62,101 nt of DNA from JAVXAG01 sp040307645 (GTDB lineage: Bacteria > Bacillota > Clostridia > Peptostreptococcales > Anaerovoracaceae). Below are positions 52,995 to 60,179 of this stretch, piece after piece (position 1 is the first letter of the stretch; every line of letters starts with the position of its first letter). The position numbers were made by a program, and so were the translations under genes. The DNA lies in assembly GCA_040307645.1 (NCBI GenBank), contig JAWRJF010000045.1:1-62101 (forward strand). Reading direction: 5' to 3'. The notes under the pieces were generated by a model that was not told the origin of the DNA, did not search any database, and saw only the letters and a program-made list of their open reading frames with translations.

Positions 52995-53826
52995 TTTTAC
53001 CCCCATAGGTTAAATTAATTACTGCTATTTCAGGTCTATTCATAAATCTTATTGGAACCGGGTAGTTGCCTAAACCGCTTGAAACAAATAGTTTAGTTTT
53101 TTCTTTCTCAAATAAACCTTTAACATATCTGCCTTCACCATCTTCCAATTCAGGAAACCATATACCTCTATTAATCAAAGCTCCTACATAAGGTAACCTT
53201 AACTGCCCACCGTGGGTATCACCACAAATAGATAAATCCATGCCAAATTTTGCAAAAGCATTAAAATTCTCTATGTGGGCAAGGAGAATATTATACTTTT
53301 CCCGTTCTAATGAAAACTCATTGGCAAGGTCAAAGGTATCGGTATAAAAAACGTTGTCTATACCGTAAATGCAAAGTCTTGTATCTCCAATTACAATATC
53401 TCTGCTTTCATAATCAAGGACATCTACTCCCATATCCCTTAGGGCCTCCAGATAATTATTATCATTGTCATGTTCTCCATTAACGGCATATACATCATAT
53501 TTTTCGTCTAGTTTTCGAATTAGATCTTCTGCAATCTTCCTCCCTTTATTATCCCCTGATGAATACATATCCCCAGTTACTACGATAAAGTCCGGATTTA
53601 TTCTATCAATTTTGCTGATAATTACCTGATTATTTGGACCGAATTGTGAACCATGTAAATCAGTAAGCTGAACAATTTTAATATCATCTTTTATCTTGTG
53701 GCTTTCAATTGTCACCTCAGTAGTCTTCACTGTATATGTATTAAACCACCACAGCCCCCCTACTAAAATAATAAAAGTTAAAAAAGTCAAACATCCTCTA
53801 TGTTTTTTAGTCTTCTTTTTCTTCAT
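52984..53826 (-). CDS. Membrane-anchored metallophosphoesterase (YkuE-like)
   Basis: A 280-residue protein with one N-terminal membrane helix (about 11-30) and an outward calcineurin-like domain. Metal motifs are TDLHGSQFG, TGDMYSSGD, NGEHDND, LLAHIENF and CGDTHGGQLRLP. The third is usually GNHD; here glutamate replaces the metal-binding asparagine, confirmed in the codons. YkuE relatives act on lipid or wall phosphates; the substrate here is unknown. It starts one base after the AlkD-like gene. Confidence 0.88.
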   Translation of the reverse strand: MKKKKTKKHRGCLTFLTFIILVGGLWWFNTYTVKTTEVTIESHKIKDDIKIVQLTDLHGSQFGPNNQVIISKIDRINPDFIVVTGDMYSSGDNKGRKIAEDLIRKLDEKYDVYAVNGEHDNDNNYLEALRDMGVDVLDYESRDIVIGDTRLCIYGIDNVFYTDTFDLANEFSLEREKYNILLAHIENFNAFAKFGMDLSICGDTHGGQLRLPYVGALINRGIWFPELEDGEGRYVKGLFEKEKTKLFVSSGLGNYPVPIRFMNRPEIAVINLTYGGKNER

Positions 53827-53827
53827 A

Positions 53828-54529
53828 TTAATTATCTACCTTTATTTTTAAAGTTCTAAAATAGTCTTTTTTTTCTTTTGGTACCCTAAAGCTCTCTGTA
53901 GCTTTTTGAAGGGCTTTATTATGAACCCATGGATTAAGGCTTCTCTCCTTAAACAAAGGTATAGTCTTCGGGTATTGTTTTATCAAAGCTATGCTGAAAT
54001 ACCATGCCAAAGCCATATTAATATAGTACTCATCACTGTTAATCTCTGATAAAATCCCCAACATCTCTTCATTAAAATCTTCATCTAAAAAAAGTCTCAG
54101 TTGTGTTACGATTCCATACCTTACTACGTATGTATGACTGCTATTTAACCATTCCTTCGTCTTCAGATAAACTCTATCTTTATTTTTTTTAAATACTTTC
54201 GGTGCAAAAGAATCGCATGTGGCCCAATTATCAATATAAGGTAAAAACTCTTCTGTAAGCCTCATTACTTGGCTATAATCTTCTGATAAGTTTTCAATAA
54301 TGAACCCGTGAAGGTTATTCTCTTCATAATACTTGTGCGGAAGACTTTCTAAAAATCCATCGGCCTCAGCCTTTTTCCCTAGTTCTTTGGCATATCTTCT
54401 CAAATCAGGGGTTCTAACACCTATGATTCTTTCTTTATCTATATTAGGCATTAACCTGCTTTGAAATTCTCTATATCCTATATCCTGCATTGAGAATAAA
54501 ACTTTCAAAATATTTTCCACGTGTTTCAA
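53828..54529 (-). CDS. DNA alkylation repair protein (AlkD-like)
   Basis: A 233-residue all-helical HEAT-like repeat protein. RIIGVRTPDLRRYAKELGKK and YIDNWATCDSFAPKVFKKNK match the AlkD family, with the W and D of the DNA-facing groove. AlkD enzymes remove bulky alkylated bases without flipping them; the distant members may only bind DNA. It heads a minus-strand run toward the Bce genes. Confidence 0.85.
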   Translation of the reverse strand: MKHVENILKVLFSMQDIGYREFQSRLMPNIDKERIIGVRTPDLRRYAKELGKKAEADGFLESLPHKYYEENNLHGFIIENLSEDYSQVMRLTEEFLPYIDNWATCDSFAPKVFKKNKDRVYLKTKEWLNSSHTYVVRYGIVTQLRLFLDEDFNEEMLGILSEINSDEYYINMALAWYFSIALIKQYPKTIPLFKERSLNPWVHNKALQKATESFRVPKEKKDYFRTLKIKVDN

Positions 54530-54600
54530 CTCCTTTTTGCACTGTTATTATAACATAAAGCCATGAATAAAAAAACAAAAACAAGGCTCCTCCCTTTTGC

Positions 54601-54628
54601 TTGCCTTTTTCTAATTTCATGATAAAAT
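54601..54628 (+). promoter_or_regulatory. Candidate promoter of the DUF4230 gene
   Basis: TTGCCT (54601-54606), 16 bp, TAAAAT (54623-54628), about 35 bases before the ATG at 54664. Confidence 0.5.
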
Positions 54629-54663
54629 AGAAAAAAATCGAAAAATGTCAAAAGGGGAAATAA

Positions 54664-55245
54664 ATGAAAAAAACAAAAAGAATATTAACTTCTGTTTTGG
54701 GTCTAGCTATGGTAGGAATACTTTGCTTTTTTTTAGGTACAATATCGTCTGGACCTTCTGAAAAAATGTCTGCAGTGGTTTTAGAAAATAAGTTAACTGA
54801 AATCAAAGAACTTGCAACTGTTACATACACCTACACCAATATGGCTCAATTTGAGTCAAATAAAGAGTTTTATGGTATGAAGCTACCCTTCACTACTAAA
54901 AAGTTTATTTTGTCATACGATGGTGAAATAAAAGCGGGTATCGACCTTTCGAACGCTGAGATATCTTTAATAGGTAAGAAAGTAACAATTACCCTGCCAA
55001 ATGCAAAAATTCTTTCTCATGAAATCGACGAAGAAAGCATAAAAATCTTTGATGAATCAAAAAGTATATTTAATCCATTTTCTATCAAAGACTATAACTC
55101 CTTTAGAAGTGACCAAAAAATCGAAATGGAAAAAAGAGCCGAGTCTAGAGGTCTCCTTGTAGAAGCCCGAGAAAAATCAAAAGAAACCGTAAAATCTTTG
55201 CTTCGAGCAACTCTCTCGGAAGATTATAATGTAATAATAAAATAA
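54664..55245 (+). CDS. DUF4230 family protein
   Basis: A 193-residue protein with an N-terminal membrane helix (about 7-27) and an outside domain of DUF4230 type: ELATVTYTYTNMAQFE, FILSYDGEIKAGIDLSNAEI and KVTITLPNAKILSHEID. The family is widespread and unassigned. RBS AAAGGGG precedes the ATG. It is followed 43 bases later by a CorA-like gene on the same strand. Confidence 0.88.
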   Translation: MKKTKRILTSVLGLAMVGILCFFLGTISSGPSEKMSAVVLENKLTEIKELATVTYTYTNMAQFESNKEFYGMKLPFTTKKFILSYDGEIKAGIDLSNAEISLIGKKVTITLPNAKILSHEIDEESIKIFDESKSIFNPFSIKDYNSFRSDQKIEMEKRAESRGLLVEAREKSKETVKSLLRATLSEDYNVIIK

Positions 55246-55288
55246 ACCGCTTAAATTTATATTTTTATTTAGAAAGGAATAGTTCACA

Positions 55289-56071
55289 ATGATTATAACA
55301 CTTAATTCCAATAGCCGAGAAGACCTTACTAAATATGTTAGCAATTCTATTATAAAAAGAATAGACGAAAACCGTAACTTTTTCATTCCTTTAGGCGAAA
55401 AAAAATACCTCATTGCCTTCCACTGGACCGACAACGAAAAAGTCATTATTTTTGCATGCAAAGAAGATTTCATTATATGTACAGACAACCATGAGGTCCT
55501 ATCCTTTGTAAAGGCCATCGATGTTAAAGAAGACGGAATACTACAGCTCCAAGAGTTCTTTTTAGAACTTACTGCCGGAGATATATATAAATTGGAGTCC
55601 TTGGAAAACATGATTATTGAATTGGAGGACAATCTCTTCAGCCAAAGAAAGCCTTCTCCAAACGGCATGGCTGATATTATCAAACTAAAAAAGCGACTTT
55701 TGAAGGTCAAACGTTATTATGAACAGATGGAATTCATGACCGATGAAATTGCTGCAATTGATCCTACTTTTACCTTCATTGATAAAAAATTTGACAGGTT
55801 ACTAGATTTTATTCTGCATCTCCAAGAATATATCGAGCAAGTGAGAGAAGCCTATCAATCTCAAATAGACATCGAACAAAATAATATCATGAAAGTTTTC
55901 ACTGTGGTCACCTCAATCTTCCTACCCCTTACCCTAATTACAGGTTGGTATGGAATGAATCTCAAAATGCCGGAGTTCCTCTGGCCCTTTGGCTACCCCA
56001 TCGTAATAGGCATTAGCCTAATAGTAGTACTAACCCTAATAGCCATCTTTAAAAAGAAAAAATGGTTTTAA
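55289..56071 (+). CDS. CorA-family divalent cation transporter
   Basis: A 260-residue protein. A short N-terminal cytoplasmic domain (about 1-110) and long helices (about 110-200) precede two C-terminal membrane helices. The CorA signature GMN occurs in GWYGMNLKMPEF between them, and a basic tail KKKKWF closes the protein. It is shorter than classical CorA (about 315). It likely moves Mg2+ or a related cation. Confidence 0.87.
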   Translation: MIITLNSNSREDLTKYVSNSIIKRIDENRNFFIPLGEKKYLIAFHWTDNEKVIIFACKEDFIICTDNHEVLSFVKAIDVKEDGILQLQEFFLELTAGDIYKLESLENMIIELEDNLFSQRKPSPNGMADIIKLKKRLLKVKRYYEQMEFMTDEIAAIDPTFTFIDKKFDRLLDFILHLQEYIEQVREAYQSQIDIEQNNIMKVFTVVTSIFLPLTLITGWYGMNLKMPEFLWPFGYPIVIGISLIVVLTLIAIFKKKKWF

Positions 56072-56078
56072 CCCACCT

Positions 56079-56109
56079 AAGGCCAGGCCCATTGGTGCCC
56101 GGCCTTTCC
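56079..56109. terminator. Hairpin, copy 1 of an exact tandem pair
   Basis: AAGGCC-A-GGC and GCC-C-GGCCTT pair around an ATTGGT-containing loop. It follows the CorA-like stop by eight bases. The same 31 bases recur 50 bases downstream. Confidence 0.75.
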
Positions 56110-56128
56110 CGTTGTTTTTTACATATCG

Positions 56129-56159
56129 AAGGCCAGGCCCATTGGTGCCCGGCCTTTCC
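56129..56159. terminator. Hairpin, copy 2 of an exact tandem pair
   Basis: The 31 bases are identical to copy 1. The unit between the copies contains a T6 run (GTTGTTTTTT), which gives copy 1 a terminator tail on the plus strand. Confidence 0.75.
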
Positions 56160-56278
56160 TGTCTCTTAGTACCCATCCCTTAGTATCATTTACCATTAAT
56201 TTACATAACATTAATAATATGTAAATTTTCTCTAATTTATTTCCTTTTACTGTCGCATTTTAATCAGAATCTCCTTCT

Positions 56279-56318
56279 TTGCGACAGATTTTTTCAAAAC
56301 CAAAAAAAGCTGTCGCAA
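56279..56318. repeat. Palindromic GCGACAG repeat, copy A
   Basis: TTGCGACAG at the left pairs with CTGTCGCAA at the right; inside, T6 can pair with A7 around CAAAACC. The 40 bases are nearly identical to copy B (one visible difference in the loop). Confidence 0.8.
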
Positions 56319-56525
56319 TTCAAGTGTTTTTCCTTCATTTCGGGTAACTTTTTATCACAAATCAGCCAAATGCCTTGATAAAGATATAATAATTTGCATT
56401 TATATAACACTTATACCTTTCAAAACCCTTTATTGTTTATATATCAATACAATCTTATGTAATTAATTAACATAAATTATATAATATGTAAGTTTCCTGT
56501 CTCATCTGAACCAAAGTTTCCTTAT

Positions 56526-56565
56526 TTGCGACAGATTTTTTCAAATCCAAAAAAAGCTGTCGCAA
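56526..56565. repeat. Palindromic GCGACAG repeat, copy B
   Basis: The same 40-base palindrome as copy A, 247 bases further on, with loop CAAATCC. Flanking sequence is diverged but recognisable. Confidence 0.8.
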
Positions 56566-56647
56566 TCTAGAGTTTTCTCATACATTTCCGACTACCCCAG
56601 GCCAAGAAATCCCCGGGTATAAATGTTAAGATATAGATGAACAAAAA

Positions 56648-56872
56648 TTCGATGAATACTTTAGAAAAAGCAAAGGTACTAAATCAAGTTTGTTTCCTGT
56701 TATGGATAAATCTAGAACAGAATATCAAAAATGACATATCAATTCAAAGTTTGAAGCTTTTGCCAAGGACTTTAGATTTGAAGTAAAACCTTGTAAAGCG
56801 CATAGTGGAAAATTAAATTTAGTTCTGTTTTATGAAAAGATAGCAGAGATCAATACAAGATCAAAACCTTAG
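56648..56872 (+). pseudogene. Broken coding remnant, possibly transposase
   Basis: Two short open stretches without starts, in different frames, each closed by a stop: one opens FDEYFRKSKGTKSSLFPVMD (56648-56734), the next KFEAFAKDFRFEVKPCKAHS (56747-56872). FRFEVKPCKAHSGK faintly recalls the end of an integrase-core transposase such as IstA of IS21, but I cannot assign it firmly. The region reads as decayed DNA. Confidence 0.3.
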
Positions 56873-56993
56873 TGTTAAGGTAAATACTGTTGGAATGATA
56901 AACATACAATCAAATTACTCTTCAGAGCATTATGCAGAAGTACTTATACATAATGGTAAAAGAATCATTGGATGTCTTAGACAAGACATTAGT

Positions 56994-57083
56994 TCATGTT
57001 AACAAAAAAAATCCGCTGTAATTACATACTCCAAACGGACATTTATTACAGTATTTACGTATTTCCATTAGCACTTTAGACAT
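56994..57083 (-). CDS. 29-residue cysteine-containing peptide
   Basis: ATG at 57083 is preceded by a near-perfect AAAAGGAGGTG with good spacing. The peptide reads MSKVLMEIRKYCNKCPFGVC and then NYSGFFLLT, with CNKCPFGVC as a possible metal site. Its last third overlaps a TCCG / CGGA hairpin followed by eight T residues, which looks like a terminator inside the frame. It is divergent from the DUF6774 gene. It may be a real small protein, the front of a truncated gene, or a leader. I do not recognise it. Confidence 0.45.
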   Translation of the reverse strand: MSKVLMEIRKYCNKCPFGVCNYSGFFLLT

Positions 57084-57131
57084 CTTGCACCTCCTTTTCC
57101 TAACATGCATAAACTATATCGAGGTGATTTT

Positions 57132-57293
57132 ATGAATGCTTGCGAGTTAACTACTTTCATAACTGCAGTTGCTAATATATTGGCTAAGAACAACAATCCC
57201 GATGAAACAGCTGTGCTTGCTGCTATGTTCACACAACTCGGTGATACTTTAGCCACAATTCTAGCAATGCAGGATATTGACGATAGTATATAA
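57132..57293 (+). CDS. DUF6774-like small protein
   Basis: A 53-residue protein beginning MNACELTTFITAVANILAKN and containing DETAVLAAMFTQLGDTLATI, the pattern I associate with DUF6774 proteins of Clostridia. Function is unknown. The ATG at 57132 is preceded by GAGGTG; a start further up at 57105 lacks an RBS. It is intact although surrounded by broken prophage fragments. Confidence 0.7.
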   Translation: MNACELTTFITAVANILAKNNNPDETAVLAAMFTQLGDTLATILAMQDIDDSI

Positions 57294-57594
57294 TGATGAT
57301 ACAGCTGTTTACTCCTGTATTTACAAAACTTAGGTCATTTTCCATTTTTTCCTTTTGCATAGACTGCAGTATATTAGTTGTCTTAATTTCTAGAATTCCC
57401 ATTCTCCCATCAATATCCGTTAACCAACCATCTAGGTTTGCATGAGCCCAAAGGTACTTATCATTGAGACACATGTTATTATCTTTGTAATGGACTTTAT
57501 ATTCCGGTAAATCTAGTTTAAATAACCTTCTTAGGCTTGATTCTGCCTGAGTTCCATACTTTACATATGGTTTATCAGATATATCTTCCTCCAT
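57229..57594 (-). pseudogene. YqaJ-type phage recombinase fragment
   Basis: The readable part, VKYGTQAESSLRRLFKLDLP and later HANLDGWLTDIDGRMGILEIKTT, matches the YqaJ exonuclease fold: GT-x2-E, the D of LDGW and the E-x-K of LEIKT. Both ends are missing: the normal start is absent and after about residue 85 the frame runs into unrelated sequence overlapping DUF6774. It is a remnant of a phage recombination gene. Confidence 0.65.
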
Positions 57595-57811
57595 CTATCT
57601 GTCCCCTATAATACATCCCTGCGCAACAATCGTTATAGATTGAACTGTTACCGGTAGCATTAATTCGCTGGCAACTTTGATTTGGAAAAGTCAGCCATAA
57701 TCTACATGGAAAGCCATTTTAAAAATACTGTTGCAAATTTAAACCAAATGGTGTGTTATTACACCAACTTATAACGGATGATAAAAAAAATGACAGATGA
57801 GTAAATGAACC
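57595..57811. other. Decayed sequence between YqaJ and repressor remnants
   Basis: No intact gene. Short open minus-strand stretches exist but none has a start and RBS. Nothing recognisable. Confidence 0.5.
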
Positions 57812-57934
57812 ATGCAAAGATATGAAACTGGTGCAATAAAGAACATTGCATTAGATAAACTTAAAATATTATCTGAAGCGCTTAAAGTAAATCCAGACTG
57901 GATTATGGGTTGGGATGAGGAAGAAAAAAGCTGA
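57812..57934 (+). pseudogene. C-terminal fragment of an XRE-type phage repressor
   Basis: A 40-residue open stretch, RYETGAIKNIALDKLKILSE then ALKVNPDWIMGWDEEEKS. This is the last helix pair and tail of a Cro/CI-type HTH, where LxVxPDWxMGW is characteristic. The recognition helix and everything before it are missing, so it cannot bind DNA as such. Confidence 0.6.
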
Positions 57935-57976
57935 AACACATGAAGATGAAGAATAAGAACATATTGGAGAAGCGAA

Positions 57977-58081
57977 ATGGAATATATAATGCTGATGATA
58001 GCTTTATATTTATTAATGCTCGCCTTAACCACGAGACACAATGCAATGCTTATGACCATGAGAGATGGCACATATAAATAA
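57977..58081 (+). CDS. 34-residue hydrophobic peptide
   Basis: ATG at 57977 follows GGAGAAGCGAA. The peptide MEYIMLMIALYLLMLALTTR is a single membrane helix with a short polar tail. Such peptides occur in phages and toxin-type loci, but there is no direct support for a role. Confidence 0.35.
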   Translation: MEYIMLMIALYLLMLALTTRHNAMLMTMRDGTYK

Positions 58082-58096
58082 CAAAATGCGATATAT

Positions 58097-58125
58097 TTCG
58101 ACACAAATAAAGCACTATATATGAT
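58097..58125 (+). promoter_or_regulatory. Candidate promoter of the Ltp-domain gene
   Basis: TTCGAC (58097-58102), 17 bp, TATGAT (58120-58125), about 45 bases before the gene. Confidence 0.5.
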
Positions 58126-58170
58126 AATGTAATGTTAAAATGTATTTTTAATTAAGAAGGAGAAGTTATT

Positions 58171-58749
58171 ATGACAGAAAAACAACTAACAAATCTTTGT
58201 CCTGTATGTGGGACAGAGATTGCCAAGAGCGCAAAGTCTTGTCCTCAATGCGGGGCAAAAAATAAAAAGCCTATATACAAAAGACCTTGGTTTATTATTA
58301 TCACAATATTAGTGGTATTAATTGCAATAGGCTCAGCGCTTGGCGACGACGAACCAAGTCCTGCCAGCAACAATAACGCACCTGTAAGTGGCGAGAGCGT
58401 GGATACAGAAGAAACTAATACAGAAGAAACTAATACAGTAGAACCTGAAACCCCAAAGGCAACAGTTGGAGAGGTCAATGCCCTTGGAACTGCTGAAACC
58501 TATCTTTATATGGGTGGTTTTTCGAAGCAAGGCTTAAGAGAACAATTGAAATACGAACAGTATAGCGATAGTGAAATTGACTATGCAATTGAGAATTGCA
58601 ACGCAGACTGGAAAGAGCAAGCTGCAATTTCTGCAGAAAACTATATGAATTCAGGCAATTTTTCTAGAGGTGACTTATTTGACCAATTGAAATTTGAAGG
58701 ATTTACAGATAAACAAGCTAACTACGGATTAGAAGCAGCCGGCTATTAA
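58171..58749 (+). CDS. Zinc-ribbon membrane protein with Ltp-type repeats
   Basis: A 192-residue protein. Residues 8-29 form a zinc ribbon (CPVCGTEIAKSAKSCPQCGA). A membrane helix follows (about 39-57), then an acidic spacer with ETNTEETNT repeats. Two Ltp-type units end it (about 101-145 and 148-192): the first ALGTAETYLYMGGFSKQGL, the second SAENYMNSGNFSRGDLFDQL. This domain is known from phage TP-J34 Ltp, a superinfection-exclusion lipoprotein, and from host surface proteins. Here a helix replaces the lipid anchor. RBS AAGGAGAAG is strong. Its place in a prophage remnant fits a retained protective gene; this is inference. Confidence 0.85.
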   Translation: MTEKQLTNLCPVCGTEIAKSAKSCPQCGAKNKKPIYKRPWFIIITILVVLIAIGSALGDDEPSPASNNNAPVSGESVDTEETNTEETNTVEPETPKATVGEVNALGTAETYLYMGGFSKQGLREQLKYEQYSDSEIDYAIENCNADWKEQAAISAENYMNSGNFSRGDLFDQLKFEGFTDKQANYGLEAAGY

Positions 58750-58906
58750 GCAAAAAACAAAAGGCCCGCCGGCAAGCAGGAGCTAATGCAATCAAGCTGT
58801 ATTGCTACAACAAGACCCAGACAATCAAATCGTAGTACATGCAGCCCTAAATTGCAATATTTAGAGTATATTTACATTTGAAGGTAAAGTTACAATTAAC
58901 AATAGT

Positions 58907-59824
58907 ATGACTGTTAATCAATGGGCTGAAATTTGTATTAATGATTATAAAACTAATTTGAGGCCTATCTCTTTGAATAATTATAAAAGCAAAATGAATA
59001 AGTGGATAGTTGGCAATATTGGAGATCTTAAATTAAAAGATGTAAAGCCTCTCCACTGTCAAAAAACATTAAATGATATGGATGGCATGGCTAAAGATAG
59101 TATAAATAAGATAAATCAGATGATGAATTTTATCTTTGATAAAGCTGTACAGAATAAATTAATTTTAGAGAACCCTGCAAAGTATTTGACCCTACCAGAA
59201 GGCACAAAATCGACCCGCAGAGCAATAACTTCCACAGAAAGAACAACTCTATTGCAAGTAGCTGATATTAACCCAAAATACACCTATTTTCTATTCATGC
59301 TGCTATGTGGCTGTAGACCATCAGAAGTTGCCAACATAAAAGGAATGGATATTCAGATAATAAAAGGAACTTTAATGCTCCACATAAGAGGTACTAAGAC
59401 GGTAAATGCAGATAGGATGGTTCCAATACCAAAGTATCTTCAATCCAGGTTACCTGACGTAGGAAAGTTTGAATTTATGTTCACTAATGAAAACGGAAAA
59501 CCATTAACCACAGGAAATAGAAATACTTTGTGGAAACACTTACGCCGTGATATGAATATCGCACTTGGCTGTAAGATTTACCGTAACGAACTAATCCCGC
59601 CTTTCCCCCTTGCTGCAGATTTAGTTCCATATTGTTTTAGGCACACTTACTGCACAGATTTGCAGAAAAAAGGAATTGATATCAGAACCGCTCAATATCT
59701 TATGGGGCATGCTGATATATCATTGACTGCAAATATTTATACCCATACAGACTATGACACATTAGTAGAAGTAGCCTCTACCATTGAAAAAGATGCAAAA
59801 AAAGTTTTAAAAATAGCTGACTAA
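58907..59824 (+). CDS. Tyrosine-type integrase, N-terminally shortened
   Basis: A 305-residue phage or ICE integrase. A SAM-like core-binding domain (about 1-95) precedes the catalytic domain with R in GCRPSEVA, the conserved K in GTKTV, FRHTYCTDLQ, GHADISLTANIY with H, and the Y nucleophile. Relatives usually carry an extra N-terminal arm-binding domain of about 60-80 residues. Here a stop occurs 16 codons upstream in frame and the RBS before ATG 58907 is poor, so the front is probably lost. It points at the 3' end of tRNA-Glu, the usual attachment target. Confidence 0.82.
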   Translation: MTVNQWAEICINDYKTNLRPISLNNYKSKMNKWIVGNIGDLKLKDVKPLHCQKTLNDMDGMAKDSINKINQMMNFIFDKAVQNKLILENPAKYLTLPEGTKSTRRAITSTERTTLLQVADINPKYTYFLFMLLCGCRPSEVANIKGMDIQIIKGTLMLHIRGTKTVNADRMVPIPKYLQSRLPDVGKFEFMFTNENGKPLTTGNRNTLWKHLRRDMNIALGCKIYRNELIPPFPLAADLVPYCFRHTYCTDLQKKGIDIRTAQYLMGHADISLTANIYTHTDYDTLVEVASTIEKDAKKVLKIAD

Positions 59825-59844
59825 AATACAGGCAAAATCGTTTA

Positions 59845-59868
59845 GGGTGTCACACTGGGTGTCACACT
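59845..59868 (+). repeat. Two 12-bp direct repeats after the integrase gene
   Basis: GGGTGTCACACT occurs twice with no gap, each copy with a GTGT/ACAC symmetry. Their place between int and the tRNA suggests integrase arm sites or part of the attachment region. Confidence 0.7.
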
Positions 59869-59934
59869 TAAACAGTATAAAACGGTATAAATCAATAAAT
59901 ATTTTACAATAAATGTAAATCGTGATAAAAAAAC

Positions 59935-59975
59935 AACCACCTATTAACATTGTAATTTCAACGTTTTAGGTGGTT
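59935..59975. terminator. Bidirectional terminator, integrase and tRNA-Glu
   Basis: AACCACCT / AGGTGGTT with an inner AACATTG / CAACGTT pair. T runs follow on both strands (TTTTTATTT plus, GTTTTTTTATC minus). Confidence 0.85.
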
Positions 59976-59982
59976 TTTTATT

Positions 59983-60057
59983 TGGTATCGCCTAGGGGAG
60001 TCGAACCCCTGATTCAGCCGTGAGAGGGCTACGTCTTGACCACTTGACCAAGGCGAC
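59983..60057 (-). tRNA. tRNA-Glu (anticodon CTC)
   Basis: A 75-nt tRNA. Acceptor GTCGCCT pairs with AGGCGAT (G-U at the end), then A and encoded CCA. Anticodon loop CTCTCAC gives CTC, reading GAG. T arm GGTTCGACTCC. Its 3' end faces the integrase gene, and it is a likely attachment site. A stretch of the tRNA 3' end was not seen repeated elsewhere in the window. Confidence 0.93.
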
Positions 60058-60107
60058 ATATTAAGTTGGAAGAGATTTTTTGTTTCTGTTGAAATCTCAC
60101 GATATTT

Positions 60108-60136
60108 ATTATATACTTATCTTTAATTATTGTCTA
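60108..60136 (-). promoter_or_regulatory. Sigma-A-type promoter of tRNA-Glu
   Basis: TAGACA (60136-60131), 17 bp, TATAAT (60113-60108) on the minus strand, about 45 bases upstream of the tRNA. Confidence 0.75.
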
Positions 60137-60179
60137 GTAAATTTTTAAAATAATTTATATAAAATAGGAGATGGATGAA

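Larger units (their letters stand above)
56160..56647. other. Gene-free AT-rich stretch with repeats
   Basis: No coding frame is supported here. It holds the two palindromic GCGACAG repeats listed separately and AT-rich flanks that also look partly alike (for example AATATGTAA-TTT before each copy). Confidence 0.6.

Noticed and set aside
55177..55710. 177-residue minus-strand ORF opposite the CorA-like gene
   Set aside because: It is the antisense shadow of two convincing plus-strand genes, with no RBS or domain.
56079..56565. Repeated units as a CRISPR array
   Set aside because: Only two copies of each element, unequal long gaps, no cas genes, and the units are hairpins with internal symmetry.
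57769..58104. 111-residue minus-strand hydrophobic ORF
   Set aside because: It is antisense to the XRE remnant and to a small ORF with RBS; it has no RBS of its own.
58781..58876. 31-codon ORF after AGGAGC upstream of the integrase
   Set aside because: Composition is not protein-like and no match to excisionases is visible.
60072..60098. GAGATTT / AAATCTC dyad upstream of thrC as a terminator or riboswitch
   Set aside because: The stem is AT-rich, lacks a T run, and lies in the tRNA-Glu promoter region; nothing else supports a regulatory RNA.
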